DNA from: Desulfuromonadales bacterium | GTDB taxonomy: Bacteria; Desulfobacterota; Desulfuromonadia; Geobacterales; Pseudopelobacteraceae | Assembly (NCBI GenBank): GCA_013349405.1 | Contig: DUZS01000022.1 | Span: 1-63,248 of the forward strand | Direction of reading: 5' to 3' | Length of the DNA stretch: 63,248 bases | In this document: positions 15,619 to 23,808 of the stretch, one piece after another | How positions within the stretch are numbered: the stretch's first letter is position 1 | Layout: every line of letters begins with the position of its first letter | Translations under genes and position numbers: made by a program | Notes under the pieces: model-generated | Database searches by the model: none | Seen by the model: the letters and a program-made list of their open reading frames with translations, nothing else | Told to the model about the DNA's origin: nothing

Positions 15619-16953
15619 TTAAGTGATCTGCTGCCCCGCAAAATACCAGTCACCGCACTGGAAGCGACTGCCATTGGCTGTAACCCACTGGGTCATGTCT
15701 TGCAGAACTCGAAGCTGATCAATAACAAACAGATCAGCCTCAAAGGGGAAATTGATATCATAGCGAATTACCAACTCTTCATAGGCAAGTTGACGAATCC
15801 GGTGCGGTGTTTTTTCATACTGCAGAGTATCCAGAAGTGTTGCGGGGGAAAAGGGGAGGCCGTTGCGATACCGGGTTCCCGGTTTAAGCAGGTTGCTGTT
15901 TTGTCCCCACCATTCCGACCATTCCCGGGGATTCTGTGAAAGCCGGTGAACCCATTCGCCGTAGGGAGTCCCGTCAGGTTTCGTGGGGAGTTTCCCTTCT
16001 TTCTGATACGCTTCAAGCTCGTCAGGGAACAGTTCATCCTCGTTCACCTCGTCGGGAATAAAAACCTGCTCGTACAGCTCTGCTCCGGTCAGGAGGTTCA
16101 ACGCCTGGGCTGTTGTTTCAGCATGCTCACCGTCGAGCTTTTCAAGCAGGATCGGCACAGCAGAAGAGTCCCCCAGAATTCCCAGCGCCAGCAGCGCATC
16201 CGGTGACGCCTCATCCGACCGGGCTATCGCAAGCAGCAGCGGCAGTGCCGATTTCCCGCCGCCAAGCGCCAGAGGGATAATTGCCCACGCTTTTCCCTGA
16301 GCGATTTCGCGGCACTGGTCGACTGCCTGCCGCTCACCAAGGCGGAGCAGTGCCAGCGCCGCCGCAGAACAGGTCGCCTCATCTTCATGTCGGAGTGCAG
16401 GCATCAGGATGCTTGCAGCGCCCCGCTCCCGTAATCGTCCAACAGCCCGTATCAGCGGTGCCGATTGAAATCTCCGGAGCGCCTGAATCAGAGCAGTTCC
16501 CGGGTTTATTCGACGATATCCGACTACGGATGCAATCAGTGCACAGAGTTGTTCGTCGTCCGTCTGCAGCAGATTGACAAAATCATCCTGCCAGTCAGCA
16601 GGTAATTCGAATTTCAAGGCATTAACAAGTGCCTGCAGTTTCTCAGTATCTGCCGGGTCCAAATGCTCCATGATCTCGATGAGCAAATCCCTTCGCCCAA
16701 GCCGACAGAAGGCCAGAACAGCTGCAAATAGTTCACCGGCATCGCCCTCTTTAGCCTGTTGGCAGCAGGCCTCAAGCGCCTGTTCATCGTTTGTCAGCGC
16801 ATCAAGATGTGCCTCCAGCCGCTCTTCGAATTTCTGAATGGTTTTCCAGGAAACTTCCGGGTTAGAGAGCAAAGCGCGTTGCTGGCCATACAGGAAGGAT
16901 ATGGATTGGAGGTGGTCGGAATATAATGATTGGTGGAAGATGGTATTTGGCAT
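15619..16953 (-). CDS. TIGR02270-like HEAT-repeat protein, T6SS-associated
   Basis: A 444-residue protein. The central part (about 80-290) contains HEAT-like helical pairs rich in Ala and Leu (ACCQQAKEGDAGELFAAVL, ALRHEDEATCSAAALALLRLG). The C-terminal part is conserved-looking (LPTKPDGTPYGEWVHRLS, GTRYRNGLPFSP). This arrangement fits the TIGR02270 family found beside T6SS effector genes; its role is not established. The start at 16953 (ATG, with GAG five bases upstream) and a GTG two codons earlier are both possible. It follows the immunity gene in the same direction. Confidence 0.75.
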   Translation of the reverse strand: MPNTIFHQSLYSDHLQSISFLYGQQRALLSNPEVSWKTIQKFEERLEAHLDALTNDEQALEACCQQAKEGDAGELFAAVLAFCRLGRRDLLIEIMEHLDPADTEKLQALVNALKFELPADWQDDFVNLLQTDDEQLCALIASVVGYRRINPGTALIQALRRFQSAPLIRAVGRLRERGAASILMPALRHEDEATCSAAALALLRLGERQAVDQCREIAQGKAWAIIPLALGGGKSALPLLLAIARSDEASPDALLALGILGDSSAVPILLEKLDGEHAETTAQALNLLTGAELYEQVFIPDEVNEDELFPDELEAYQKEGKLPTKPDGTPYGEWVHRLSQNPREWSEWWGQNSNLLKPGTRYRNGLPFSPATLLDTLQYEKTPHRIRQLAYEELVIRYDINFPFEADLFVIDQLRVLQDMTQWVTANGSRFQCGDWYFAGQQIT

Positions 16954-17038
16954 GTTCACTCTGTGACTATGGCTACCTGAATGGTATTTCTTCTCCGTTT
17001 AAATGAACTGATAAAATAATGTGTAGAATGTTGACCTG

Positions 17039-17067
17039 CCCCCCTATGGTGTGCCCCCCGATGGTGT
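17039..17067. repeat. Two tandem 14-base direct repeats
   Basis: CCCCCCTATGGTGT and CCCCCCGATGGTGT differ at one position and are separated by one base. They lie between the immunity gene and the HEAT gene, at the edge of the AT-rich effector module. They could be the remains of an insertion-sequence end or recombination site; no transposase is nearby. Confidence 0.7.
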
Positions 17068-17076
17068 TTTGCTTCA

Positions 17077-17637
17077 TCAACTCCACCCATCATACTCCTC
17101 TGTTGGATACATCCAGACTCCAGAAGGGTCAATAGATGAGATCAATTCATCCTTAAGGGCTTCGTCGACAATAATAAGGTTTGGGGCTCCAACGACTCGG
17201 AATATTCTAAAATTTCTTGTTTTTTCAGGATCTATTTTAAAGGAGTATAACGTTTCTATGCTTCCGTCATCGACAAATTTAATTGTACTAGCGGTCCTAT
17301 CTACTGCATCTAACAACCCTATGATATTAACTAGGGAATAACCTATTTCAATTTCACCAAATTGGTTCTCTAGTTCAACTGGGAAATATTGAACATTGTC
17401 CACACCAAGCTTAACAAGCCCGTCCCTTAGACAATCGTGAAACAAGGTCAAAATTCCATCAATTATATCTCCACGGAAATCACTACTTCTTGGTGAAAGC
17501 TTGAGCAGAATGGGTACCTTTGGGTCATTCACGACCTTGCCTTCATACCATTCAATAGGATCAATATCTTGTGGGCTATCGAGTATTGAAGGTTGTTCAA
17601 GAATTCTAGGATCCTGTTGCATAATAAAATACTTCAT
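17077..17637 (-). CDS. Imm11-family immunity protein (MXAN_0049-like)
   Basis: A 186-residue soluble protein without signal peptide. The start MKYFIM, the IDPIEWYEGKVV-type segment, the central VDNVQYFPVELE and the C-terminal FRIFRVVG...LIIVDE resemble the Imm11/DUF1629 family, which guards against polymorphic toxins, often AHH nucleases. It lies 14 bases downstream of the AHH-type nuclease gene, as expected for a toxin-immunity pair. GGAG is eight bases before the start. Codon use is AT-rich, unlike the neighbouring T6SS genes, so the pair was probably acquired together. Confidence 0.75.
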   Translation of the reverse strand: MKYFIMQQDPRILEQPSILDSPQDIDPIEWYEGKVVNDPKVPILLKLSPRSSDFRGDIIDGILTLFHDCLRDGLVKLGVDNVQYFPVELENQFGEIEIGYSLVNIIGLLDAVDRTASTIKFVDDGSIETLYSFKIDPEKTRNFRIFRVVGAPNLIIVDEALKDELISSIDPSGVWMYPTEEYDGWS

Positions 17638-17651
17638 AACTATGTCTCCAT

Positions 17652-18527
17652 TTATTTAATTTGTGTCCTGCGAGGTATACTATTTGAATGCGAAATTTTC
17701 TTGCCGAGAGGAAGCTTTTCCGCAATTTTCGAGTACTCATAAGCTCGCATTGAAACAAAAAACGGGCTACTTTGGTGCGGGTTTTTTCCCTTGAACTCTT
17801 CAAGCTTTCCTTTTATCTCACCGCTAAGGGCGTCCATTTGTTCTTTCAAATTTGATGATGTATCTTCTTTTTCACATAAGTTACGCAAAGGACCTAAACA
17901 CATGGCAACAAGACGACCGATGATAATTTTGTCATATCCTGTTTCGTGGGGGTAGTCTTCTTTATTCTTCTCATCTGCACCGCCATTTTGCCAATTTTCA
18001 ACATCCTTTTTGGATAATACAACCTTAAAACCATGATGGCCCACATGCCATTGGGCACCTAGTTCTTCCATAAGTGCAAACGATACTTTCCTTCTATTTG
18101 TTAATTCGCTTTTGGGCTTATCAAGGTCGCCATATTTCTCTCTGACTCCGTTAATCGGATAGGTCAGTGAAGGATGTGTCGTCGGCAACCCTATTCCGTT
18201 TTTTGTATTATTGATATCGTATCCAACCATATTGCCCATACGGACAAGTCGCCTTACCTTTACATAACATTGCATCGCAGAAATCAAGTGATGTTGTGCT
18301 ATTGTATATGGCAATTCATGAGTATTGCCGCGTCCTTCACTATTTCCAGACTTCCAGGAATTGACATTTTTGCAATGTAGATTATCTGGTATGGTTTCTA
18401 CTTCATAATTGGCTTTTTTAGGATCACCGGAATTATTGTGGCCAAGTTTTTTCTGTTGGCAAAAAGGGCACTTACTTTTATCGTCAGAAGGTATTTCGAT
18501 ACTTATACATTCTCCTATATTTGACAT
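17652..18527 (-). CDS. AHH-type HNH nuclease, probable T6SS effector
   Basis: A 291-residue protein. A CPFC pair (Cys20, Cys23) near the N-terminus may bind zinc. The AHH nuclease signature is visible: IAQHHLI (His79-His80), GYDINNTKNGIGLP (103-115) and QWHVGHHGF (about 159-167). The fold cuts nucleic acid in polymorphic toxins. There is no signal peptide, as expected for cytoplasmic delivery by T6SS. Upstream, 113 bases away, is the DUF4150 PAAR-like gene, probably the carrier; downstream is Imm11. AT-rich composition marks recent transfer. The AHH assignment is by motif only; the C-terminal third is unassigned. Confidence 0.75.
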   Translation of the reverse strand: MSNIGECISIEIPSDDKSKCPFCQQKKLGHNNSGDPKKANYEVETIPDNLHCKNVNSWKSGNSEGRGNTHELPYTIAQHHLISAMQCYVKVRRLVRMGNMVGYDINNTKNGIGLPTTHPSLTYPINGVREKYGDLDKPKSELTNRRKVSFALMEELGAQWHVGHHGFKVVLSKKDVENWQNGGADEKNKEDYPHETGYDKIIIGRLVAMCLGPLRNLCEKEDTSSNLKEQMDALSGEIKGKLEEFKGKNPHQSSPFFVSMRAYEYSKIAEKLPLGKKISHSNSIPRRTQIK

Positions 18528-18640
18528 TTTTAAGACCTCACTTACTTGTAAAGTGCAAGGGAATGAGTAGCGTTAGGGTAACGTAGTTGATTTGTTGTGT
18601 GAATAACCCGATAAAAAGTATAGCGATCCTAGACCTATTA

Positions 18641-19021
18641 TTACCCCATAATATTCTTCTTGTTATGAAACATCGGGTCACCCAACCTGCAGACATTATT
18701 CCCCTCAAACTTCACATCAAACGAATACATCATGAACTCAGCCGGTCCCTTAGTAGAACTGCTCATCACCCCTCCGGCAGAACCGGGCTCATCACCGGTA
18801 GTCATCGAATACTGAGCCCCTTTGACCATCGGCATTTCTCCATCGGACTTCACCGTTGAAGGGCCTTTTGACGTATCCGCAGACTTGCCGATATTGGGAT
18901 AGGGGATGGGAATCGGCCCTGCCGGAGACGGTGTCTTGCAGACATCGGGGAACACTATGCTCATCCCGCCGCTCCCCTTGTGGGCAATGCCCCGGCAGTT
19001 GCAAAACGTTGACTGACTCAT
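18641..19021 (-). CDS. DUF4150 PAAR-like spike tip protein
   Basis: A 126-residue protein with the DUF4150 pattern: FCNCRGIAHKGSGGMSIVFPDVCKTPSP at the N-terminus in two short motifs, then PIPYPNIGKS, a central VKGAQYSMTTGDEPGSAGG and CRLGDPM near the end. PAAR-like proteins cap VgrG and carry effectors. The start at 19021 has GGAGG six bases upstream; an ATG four bases earlier is out of frame. It lies 17 bases after the ketosynthase-like gene, in the typical DUF2169 / ketosynthase-like / PAAR-like order. Confidence 0.85.
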   Translation of the reverse strand: MSQSTFCNCRGIAHKGSGGMSIVFPDVCKTPSPAGPIPIPYPNIGKSADTSKGPSTVKSDGEMPMVKGAQYSMTTGDEPGSAGGVMSSSTKGPAEFMMYSFDVKFEGNNVCRLGDPMFHNKKNIMG

Positions 19022-19038
19022 TCATATCCTCCCGTTCA

Positions 19039-20106
19039 TTATGCCGCCGTAACCGCCACTGCCCCGCAGACGCCGCGGTCAGAAGAGCAGGTTACCAGTG
19101 CCGGGCTGCGACGATATCCTTTGCGGATGCCGATTGCAGCCAGGGCAGCCAGGATGATGCCGCTGGCGGCGCCGGTGTCTCCGATGCAGTCGGCAGGGTG
19201 ATGTGTGCCATATGACGGATCAAAAGCGGCATTGTTCCGCATAAAAGCTACTCCCATCTCTTTTGCCCAGTGGTTCTCACCATTCATTGATGAATACAGT
19301 TCCCTGATCGGCTCCGTCACACTGCCGGCGCTGAAGAGTCCCGTAAACGCTCCGGCCAGACCGTCACCCCGATAAGGTATTTCACTGTTATAAAGATGTC
19401 CTGCCTCAAATCCGATTGACACCGGGGAGAGAGCACCAAGAGGAGTCATACCTTTTGAATTTGCCCGATTATGAGCGGTCAGAAGCAGAAACGCGGCTCC
19501 TTCGCCGGGAATAAACCCGTCCATGATCCCCGGCCCGATGATTCTCTCCTCCATATCCAGCGTACCAAGGAGATACAGATCGAGGAAGGTGTCCACCCCT
19601 CCCACCAGAACCGACTCCGCCGTGCCCGCTGCAAGATGATCAATGGCCTCTTTTAGTGCCACCAGACCGGCACCCCTCCCGACCGGGAAGACACGACTTG
19701 CGGCCAGATCAAAATCAACTTCGGCCTGAGTGGCAAGCTGTTGAAGAAAATGCTCGGAGATCGGAGCAGGGCGATTCTCAAGCGGTTCGGCACCGGCAAG
19801 ATAGAGCGGAATTCGCTTCAGCCCTGGAACTCCTTCTATCGCCTCCTGCAACGCCGGGGTCGCCAAACGCAGCATCCGGATCTGCCGCGACGTGAGCCCC
19901 GAAACCTTCTCCAGTTCAGGTGACAGGGGAGGAAGGACATCGTCGGGGAGAATTGACATGGTAAAGGGTTGAAACCGACGGTCATAGATAGAGGTTTCAC
20001 CGAAGCGGTCAACTCCTGCCCGCACTGAAGCAGCCGTTTGCGGGGCGTTGAGCCCCACGGCGGTAATCATCCCCATCCGTATGATGATTGCGCCAGGATC
20101 CGCCAT
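19039..20106 (-). CDS. Ketosynthase-like (thiolase-fold) protein without catalytic Cys, T6SS-associated
   Basis: A 355-residue protein with beta-ketoacyl-synthase fold features: an N-terminal GMITAVGLNAPQTAA, VLVGGVDTF, GEGAAFLLL, and C-terminal GDTGAASG where ketosynthases have GHTLGAAG. The active-site Cys of normal enzymes is replaced (FPVGRGAGLVAL), so fatty-acid condensation is unlikely. Such proteins often occur beside DUF2169 and PAAR-like genes in T6SS loci; their role is unknown. The start at 20106 overlaps the DUF2169 stop (TGATG). Confidence 0.8.
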   Translation of the reverse strand: MADPGAIIIRMGMITAVGLNAPQTAASVRAGVDRFGETSIYDRRFQPFTMSILPDDVLPPLSPELEKVSGLTSRQIRMLRLATPALQEAIEGVPGLKRIPLYLAGAEPLENRPAPISEHFLQQLATQAEVDFDLAASRVFPVGRGAGLVALKEAIDHLAAGTAESVLVGGVDTFLDLYLLGTLDMEERIIGPGIMDGFIPGEGAAFLLLTAHNRANSKGMTPLGALSPVSIGFEAGHLYNSEIPYRGDGLAGAFTGLFSAGSVTEPIRELYSSMNGENHWAKEMGVAFMRNNAAFDPSYGTHHPADCIGDTGAASGIILAALAAIGIRKGYRRSPALVTCSSDRGVCGAVAVTAA

Positions 20107-21131
20107 CAGATCTTCTCCCCATTTACTATGAAATTTTTCAGTGCCACATCGATCTGACTGACCTTCAGTGTCTTTTTGTCGCACTCCACACCGGTTCGCC
20201 AGAACACGGAAATCCGCTCCTCGTCCGGCACGATCAGGACGGTATCCATGTTCATCTGCGCAGCGACTTTCGACCCGGCCATATAAACAACCGTGTCGAA
20301 CTCAACGAGTGGCATGGTAAAACGTATTGAACCGGCTGGAGATAGATTCTGGAGATACACCGGCTCCCCACCTTTCAGGAATCCTTTACAGATCAGTTCA
20401 GGATGGGCCGTGTTGAAAAAGCGCGGGTTGAAATCTTCCGGCAGGTACGGTGCACGTTGCTTTGTCCATGCTGCGTCGTAGGTCCCGGTAAGGGATTTCC
20501 GGGGTTCCCAGGTTGGTGAGATGTACCCTAACCCCACCGGCATCGGCCTGTCTCCGGGAAGACGAATCAAGTGTGCCGGATCTTCAAAATTGGGAAGCGG
20601 CCGACCGGCCATCTCCTGCAACGTCCGTTTCCCGGAGAAACCTTTTCCCACCGGATTACGCTCCTCAAACAGCACCGGATCTGTTTCATGCATACCCCCG
20701 AAGGCGCGCTCATACTCAAGGGGCATTTTCGAGAACGGGATCGGCGGAGATATCTTCAGCTCCTGATTATTGCCGATCCACTGCCGGTCACCGAACACCT
20801 TTATCACCCTGTTAACCGGCCCCACCTGGAGCGTTACATCGAGCTGGGGGACGGGCCTTCCTCCGGGAGCATGAACTGACCCGACCAGCACAATATCGGT
20901 GAACGGTTTGGTCGGCAGGGTTTCATTGGCAAATGCAAGGCTTGAATTCTCCGGTTCTCCCCGGAACTGATCAGCCATCAGCAGTGGCAGCTGCTTCTCA
21001 GCAAGGGCAAGGCCCTGACTTTTTATCGCAAAGGTAGCCTTTGCGGTCACATATATGGTGTCAATTCCCTTTTCGTTGGGGAAGAGTGCGATGCCGACAA
21101 TGAACGGTGTGCTGTTTTTCAACTGCAGCAT
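20106..21131 (-). CDS. DUF2169 protein, probable T6SS effector adaptor
   Basis: A 341-residue protein that begins with the DUF2169 signature (NSTPFIVGIALFPNEKGID, then VTAKATF) and contains VLVGSVHAPGG, FSKMPLEYERAFGG and GLGYISPTW. DUF2169 proteins act as adaptors or chaperones for PAAR-linked cargo in characterised T6SSs. Here it lies between VgrG/DUF6484 and the ketosynthase-like, PAAR-like and nuclease genes, so loading of the AHH nuclease onto the spike is the obvious inferred role. No signal peptide. Confidence 0.88.
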   Translation of the reverse strand: MLQLKNSTPFIVGIALFPNEKGIDTIYVTAKATFAIKSQGLALAEKQLPLLMADQFRGEPENSSLAFANETLPTKPFTDIVLVGSVHAPGGRPVPQLDVTLQVGPVNRVIKVFGDRQWIGNNQELKISPPIPFSKMPLEYERAFGGMHETDPVLFEERNPVGKGFSGKRTLQEMAGRPLPNFEDPAHLIRLPGDRPMPVGLGYISPTWEPRKSLTGTYDAAWTKQRAPYLPEDFNPRFFNTAHPELICKGFLKGGEPVYLQNLSPAGSIRFTMPLVEFDTVVYMAGSKVAAQMNMDTVLIVPDEERISVFWRTGVECDKKTLKVSQIDVALKNFIVNGEKI

Positions 21132-21156
21132 AAGACAATCCTACCCATGGCAGTTA

Positions 21157-21657
21157 CTAATTGATGTTGACACTTGCTCCACGAATCCTCTGGCGCCCTG
21201 ACGACCGTGACAGAATATCCGTGCCTTTCACAATGATACGACCGTCACTGCGGATCTCAATGCTCCCCTTGCCGCATTTCAGAATGACCTCCTGCTCTCC
21301 TTCGATTGTCACGCGTTTTCCGTCGATGACCGCCTCAGCTGGTCTGCCCTTTACCTTTTCATCATCACCGAAGTAGATCAGACTCTCAAGACGGTTCTCC
21401 ATAAGGGCAATGATTATCGGTCGCTGCGGGTCACCCTGTTCGAACAGAAGCAACACTTCACGCCCCTGTTGGTCATGATCTCCCAATGTTTTGCGGTCCA
21501 GTCCTGCCACCAGCTTTGCCGGAGTCGCGCCCAGAGCATTGTATGTAACAAGAATATCACCCTGACTGTTTGTTCCCGCAAGTTGACCGATCTCCGGAGA
21601 TGCACCGGCAACAGTGGTCAGGATTTCCGTCGAGCTATCTGTTTTGTGTCGAGTCAT
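21157..21657 (-). CDS. DUF6484 protein, T6SS-associated
   Basis: A 166-residue beta-rich protein resembling the DUF6484 family found next to vgrG. The core contains TYNALGATPAKLVAGL, then GREVLLLFEQGDPQRPIII, like the OB-fold part of VgrG. The C-terminus ends in short beta repeats (EVILKCGKGSIEIRSDGRI). It may pack against the spike or carry cargo; the role is not established. The start at 21657 is preferred to one two codons earlier, which would sit right on the AGG. Confidence 0.75.
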   Translation of the reverse strand: MTRHKTDSSTEILTTVAGASPEIGQLAGTNSQGDILVTYNALGATPAKLVAGLDRKTLGDHDQQGREVLLLFEQGDPQRPIIIALMENRLESLIYFGDDEKVKGRPAEAVIDGKRVTIEGEQEVILKCGKGSIEIRSDGRIIVKGTDILSRSSGRQRIRGASVNIN

Positions 21658-21677
21658 CTGCATCCTGTTCCAGTCTG

Positions 21678-23741
21678 TCAGTTGCTCATTATTTTAGAAC
21701 CTTTGACAACCACATTTCCATCTGCCTTGATATTGATCTTCCCGGAACCATTGAGGGTTATATCTTTGCCACTGATGATGATTGCCCCATTTTTCTTCAT
21801 GGTGATACTTGCATCTCCGGTCATGATCGTAACGGAATCTGCAGCTTGTATTACGAGATTTTTTCCCACATCGACAGTCATGTTCTCTCCGACCTGAGTA
21901 GAACTGTTCTTACCCACGGAAATGGACATATCCTTCCCAATCGTGGAGTTCGATTTTTCCCCGATATCTTCCGTAAAATTTTTGCCGATGGTTACGCTCG
22001 TATTTTCGCCTACCGAAACGGTTTCATTCTTACCAATATCGACGCTGGCATTCTCGGTAATTGATTCGGTGTGATTCTTTCCTACCGTTATCGACTTGTT
22101 CACCCCGATTGATTCACTTTGATTGTTCTTGACGTTTTTGGTCCGATCATTCCCCACATCAAGCGTCTCATTGTGGCCAATGGTTTGATTCTTGTCATTC
22201 AGTATCTGAATGGTCCAATCTTTCTGACCATGAAGGAAAATTTCTTCGTTCCCTTTCTTATCCTCAAACCGGAACTCATTAAACCCGCCGCCTCCAAGAC
22301 TGGAATTCGATTTAATGGTGCTTTTGGTCTTCTCCGCGGGCAGATTATACGGCGGCATATTGGTGCCGTGGTACACACGACCGGTAATAATCGGGCAATC
22401 GGGATCACCCTCAAGGAAATCGACAATCACCTCCTGCCCGATGCGCGGGATATACATAGCGCCCCACCCGGTACCAGCCCAGAGTTGGCTTACCCGAATC
22501 CAGCAGGAGCTGCTTTCATCCCGTTTCCCTTCACGATCCCAGTGGAACTGCACCTTCACCCGTCCGAACTTGTCGGTATAAATCTCCTCGCCGGATGGAC
22601 CGACCACAATCGCCGTCTGCGCCCCCTGAACAAACGGCTTCGGAGTTAATCGAGGCGGGCGGAACGGGACATCGGCAGGGATGCAGGTGAAACTGTTGTG
22701 GTAGGTGAATGCTCCACCTTCCTGCACTGATTGCGAAACCGTATGGGCGATGGAGGTAAGGATAAACTCCTTGTCGTTCATATCTTTGCGATCAGCATTG
22801 AGCAGGGTAAAGCGATACCCGGCTGTGAACGACCGGCAGCAGCCGCTTCCGCGCACAGTGGTGACCTGTGTTTCCTCTTCTTCCATGCGCACCCGCACGA
22901 GTTTGTCGCCAGGCGCTTTGGTCATATAGCCGCCGGGATAATCATAAATTTCCCGATCGCCGGGGCCGATTTTGTATTTACCGGGAATGGTGACATTGAG
23001 GGAATTGTTCGGGGTTTCAAAGTTGAAGTCGCTCAACATGTACTTCCCCGGCAGAATGGATTGCATCTTTTCCAGTGAGGAGATCGTGTCGTCGTCCGGA
23101 GTGCTTCCCTGGATCTGGTAGCTCGCGCTACTCTGACCGGGACAGGGCGCGTTTGCCTGGGGAGAATCGGCAATTACCAGGCGGTGATTGGTGGCATTGT
23201 GTGCGAAAAAGAAGAAAATTCCCTCCTCTTCCAGCAGGCGGGAGATAAAGTTGAAATGAGACTCGCGGTACTGAACGCAATATTCCCGTTTGTCATAACT
23301 CCCCTGCAGCTTGAGGTCAAAATCGGTAATACCGAACTGTTTCAGGACTTTTTCCACAATTTCCGGAACGGTCATGTTCTGGAAGATCCGCAATTCAGCA
23401 CTACGGGTCAGGAGCCAGAACTTCGGCACGAGCGTAGCCCTGTAGTGTGCCACCCGGGTCGAATCGTCACTGCTTGCACCTTCACCCGATACCTGGGAAA
23501 ATGAAGAGATGATACCATTTACATAGCGATCCCCACCAGAAGGCAACTCGACGGCAACGGTTACCCCCTTACCGATGATATCGGCAAACGGTATCCCCTG
23601 GTCTTCTGAAAACAGGGACAACTCAAAATTGAACAGTTGTGAAATTGCTTCACTCCCGTTCATTGCGGAAACCAACAGCTTATCAGTCCCTAACGGAGTC
23701 GTTATCTTGACATGCCTGTTTTCCTGAGTGAATTTCGCCAT
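21678..23741 (-). CDS. vgrG: T6SS spike protein VgrG (TssI)
   Basis: A 687-residue VgrG. The gp27-like part (about 1-370) includes CVQYRESHFNFISRLLEEEG. The gp5 OB-fold (about 385-470) has GRVKVQFHWDREGK, SQLWAGTGWGAMYIPRIGQE and DFLEGDPDCPIITG. The C-terminal beta-helix (about 510-640) has repeated VGKN/IGKN/VGEN units, and ends in DUF2345-like strands. There is no extra effector domain, so cargo must be attached through the PAAR-like protein. AGGTGA precedes the start. It heads the effector module. Confidence 0.97.
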   Translation of the reverse strand: MAKFTQENRHVKITTPLGTDKLLVSAMNGSEAISQLFNFELSLFSEDQGIPFADIIGKGVTVAVELPSGGDRYVNGIISSFSQVSGEGASSDDSTRVAHYRATLVPKFWLLTRSAELRIFQNMTVPEIVEKVLKQFGITDFDLKLQGSYDKREYCVQYRESHFNFISRLLEEEGIFFFFAHNATNHRLVIADSPQANAPCPGQSSASYQIQGSTPDDDTISSLEKMQSILPGKYMLSDFNFETPNNSLNVTIPGKYKIGPGDREIYDYPGGYMTKAPGDKLVRVRMEEEETQVTTVRGSGCCRSFTAGYRFTLLNADRKDMNDKEFILTSIAHTVSQSVQEGGAFTYHNSFTCIPADVPFRPPRLTPKPFVQGAQTAIVVGPSGEEIYTDKFGRVKVQFHWDREGKRDESSSCWIRVSQLWAGTGWGAMYIPRIGQEVIVDFLEGDPDCPIITGRVYHGTNMPPYNLPAEKTKSTIKSNSSLGGGGFNEFRFEDKKGNEEIFLHGQKDWTIQILNDKNQTIGHNETLDVGNDRTKNVKNNQSESIGVNKSITVGKNHTESITENASVDIGKNETVSVGENTSVTIGKNFTEDIGEKSNSTIGKDMSISVGKNSSTQVGENMTVDVGKNLVIQAADSVTIMTGDASITMKKNGAIIISGKDITLNGSGKINIKADGNVVVKGSKIMSN

Positions 23742-23808
23742 GGTGTCACCTGTGTTGATGGCTGAACCATCAAAGTCTTTACATTACGTTGGCAATTCGC
23801 ACCGATCG

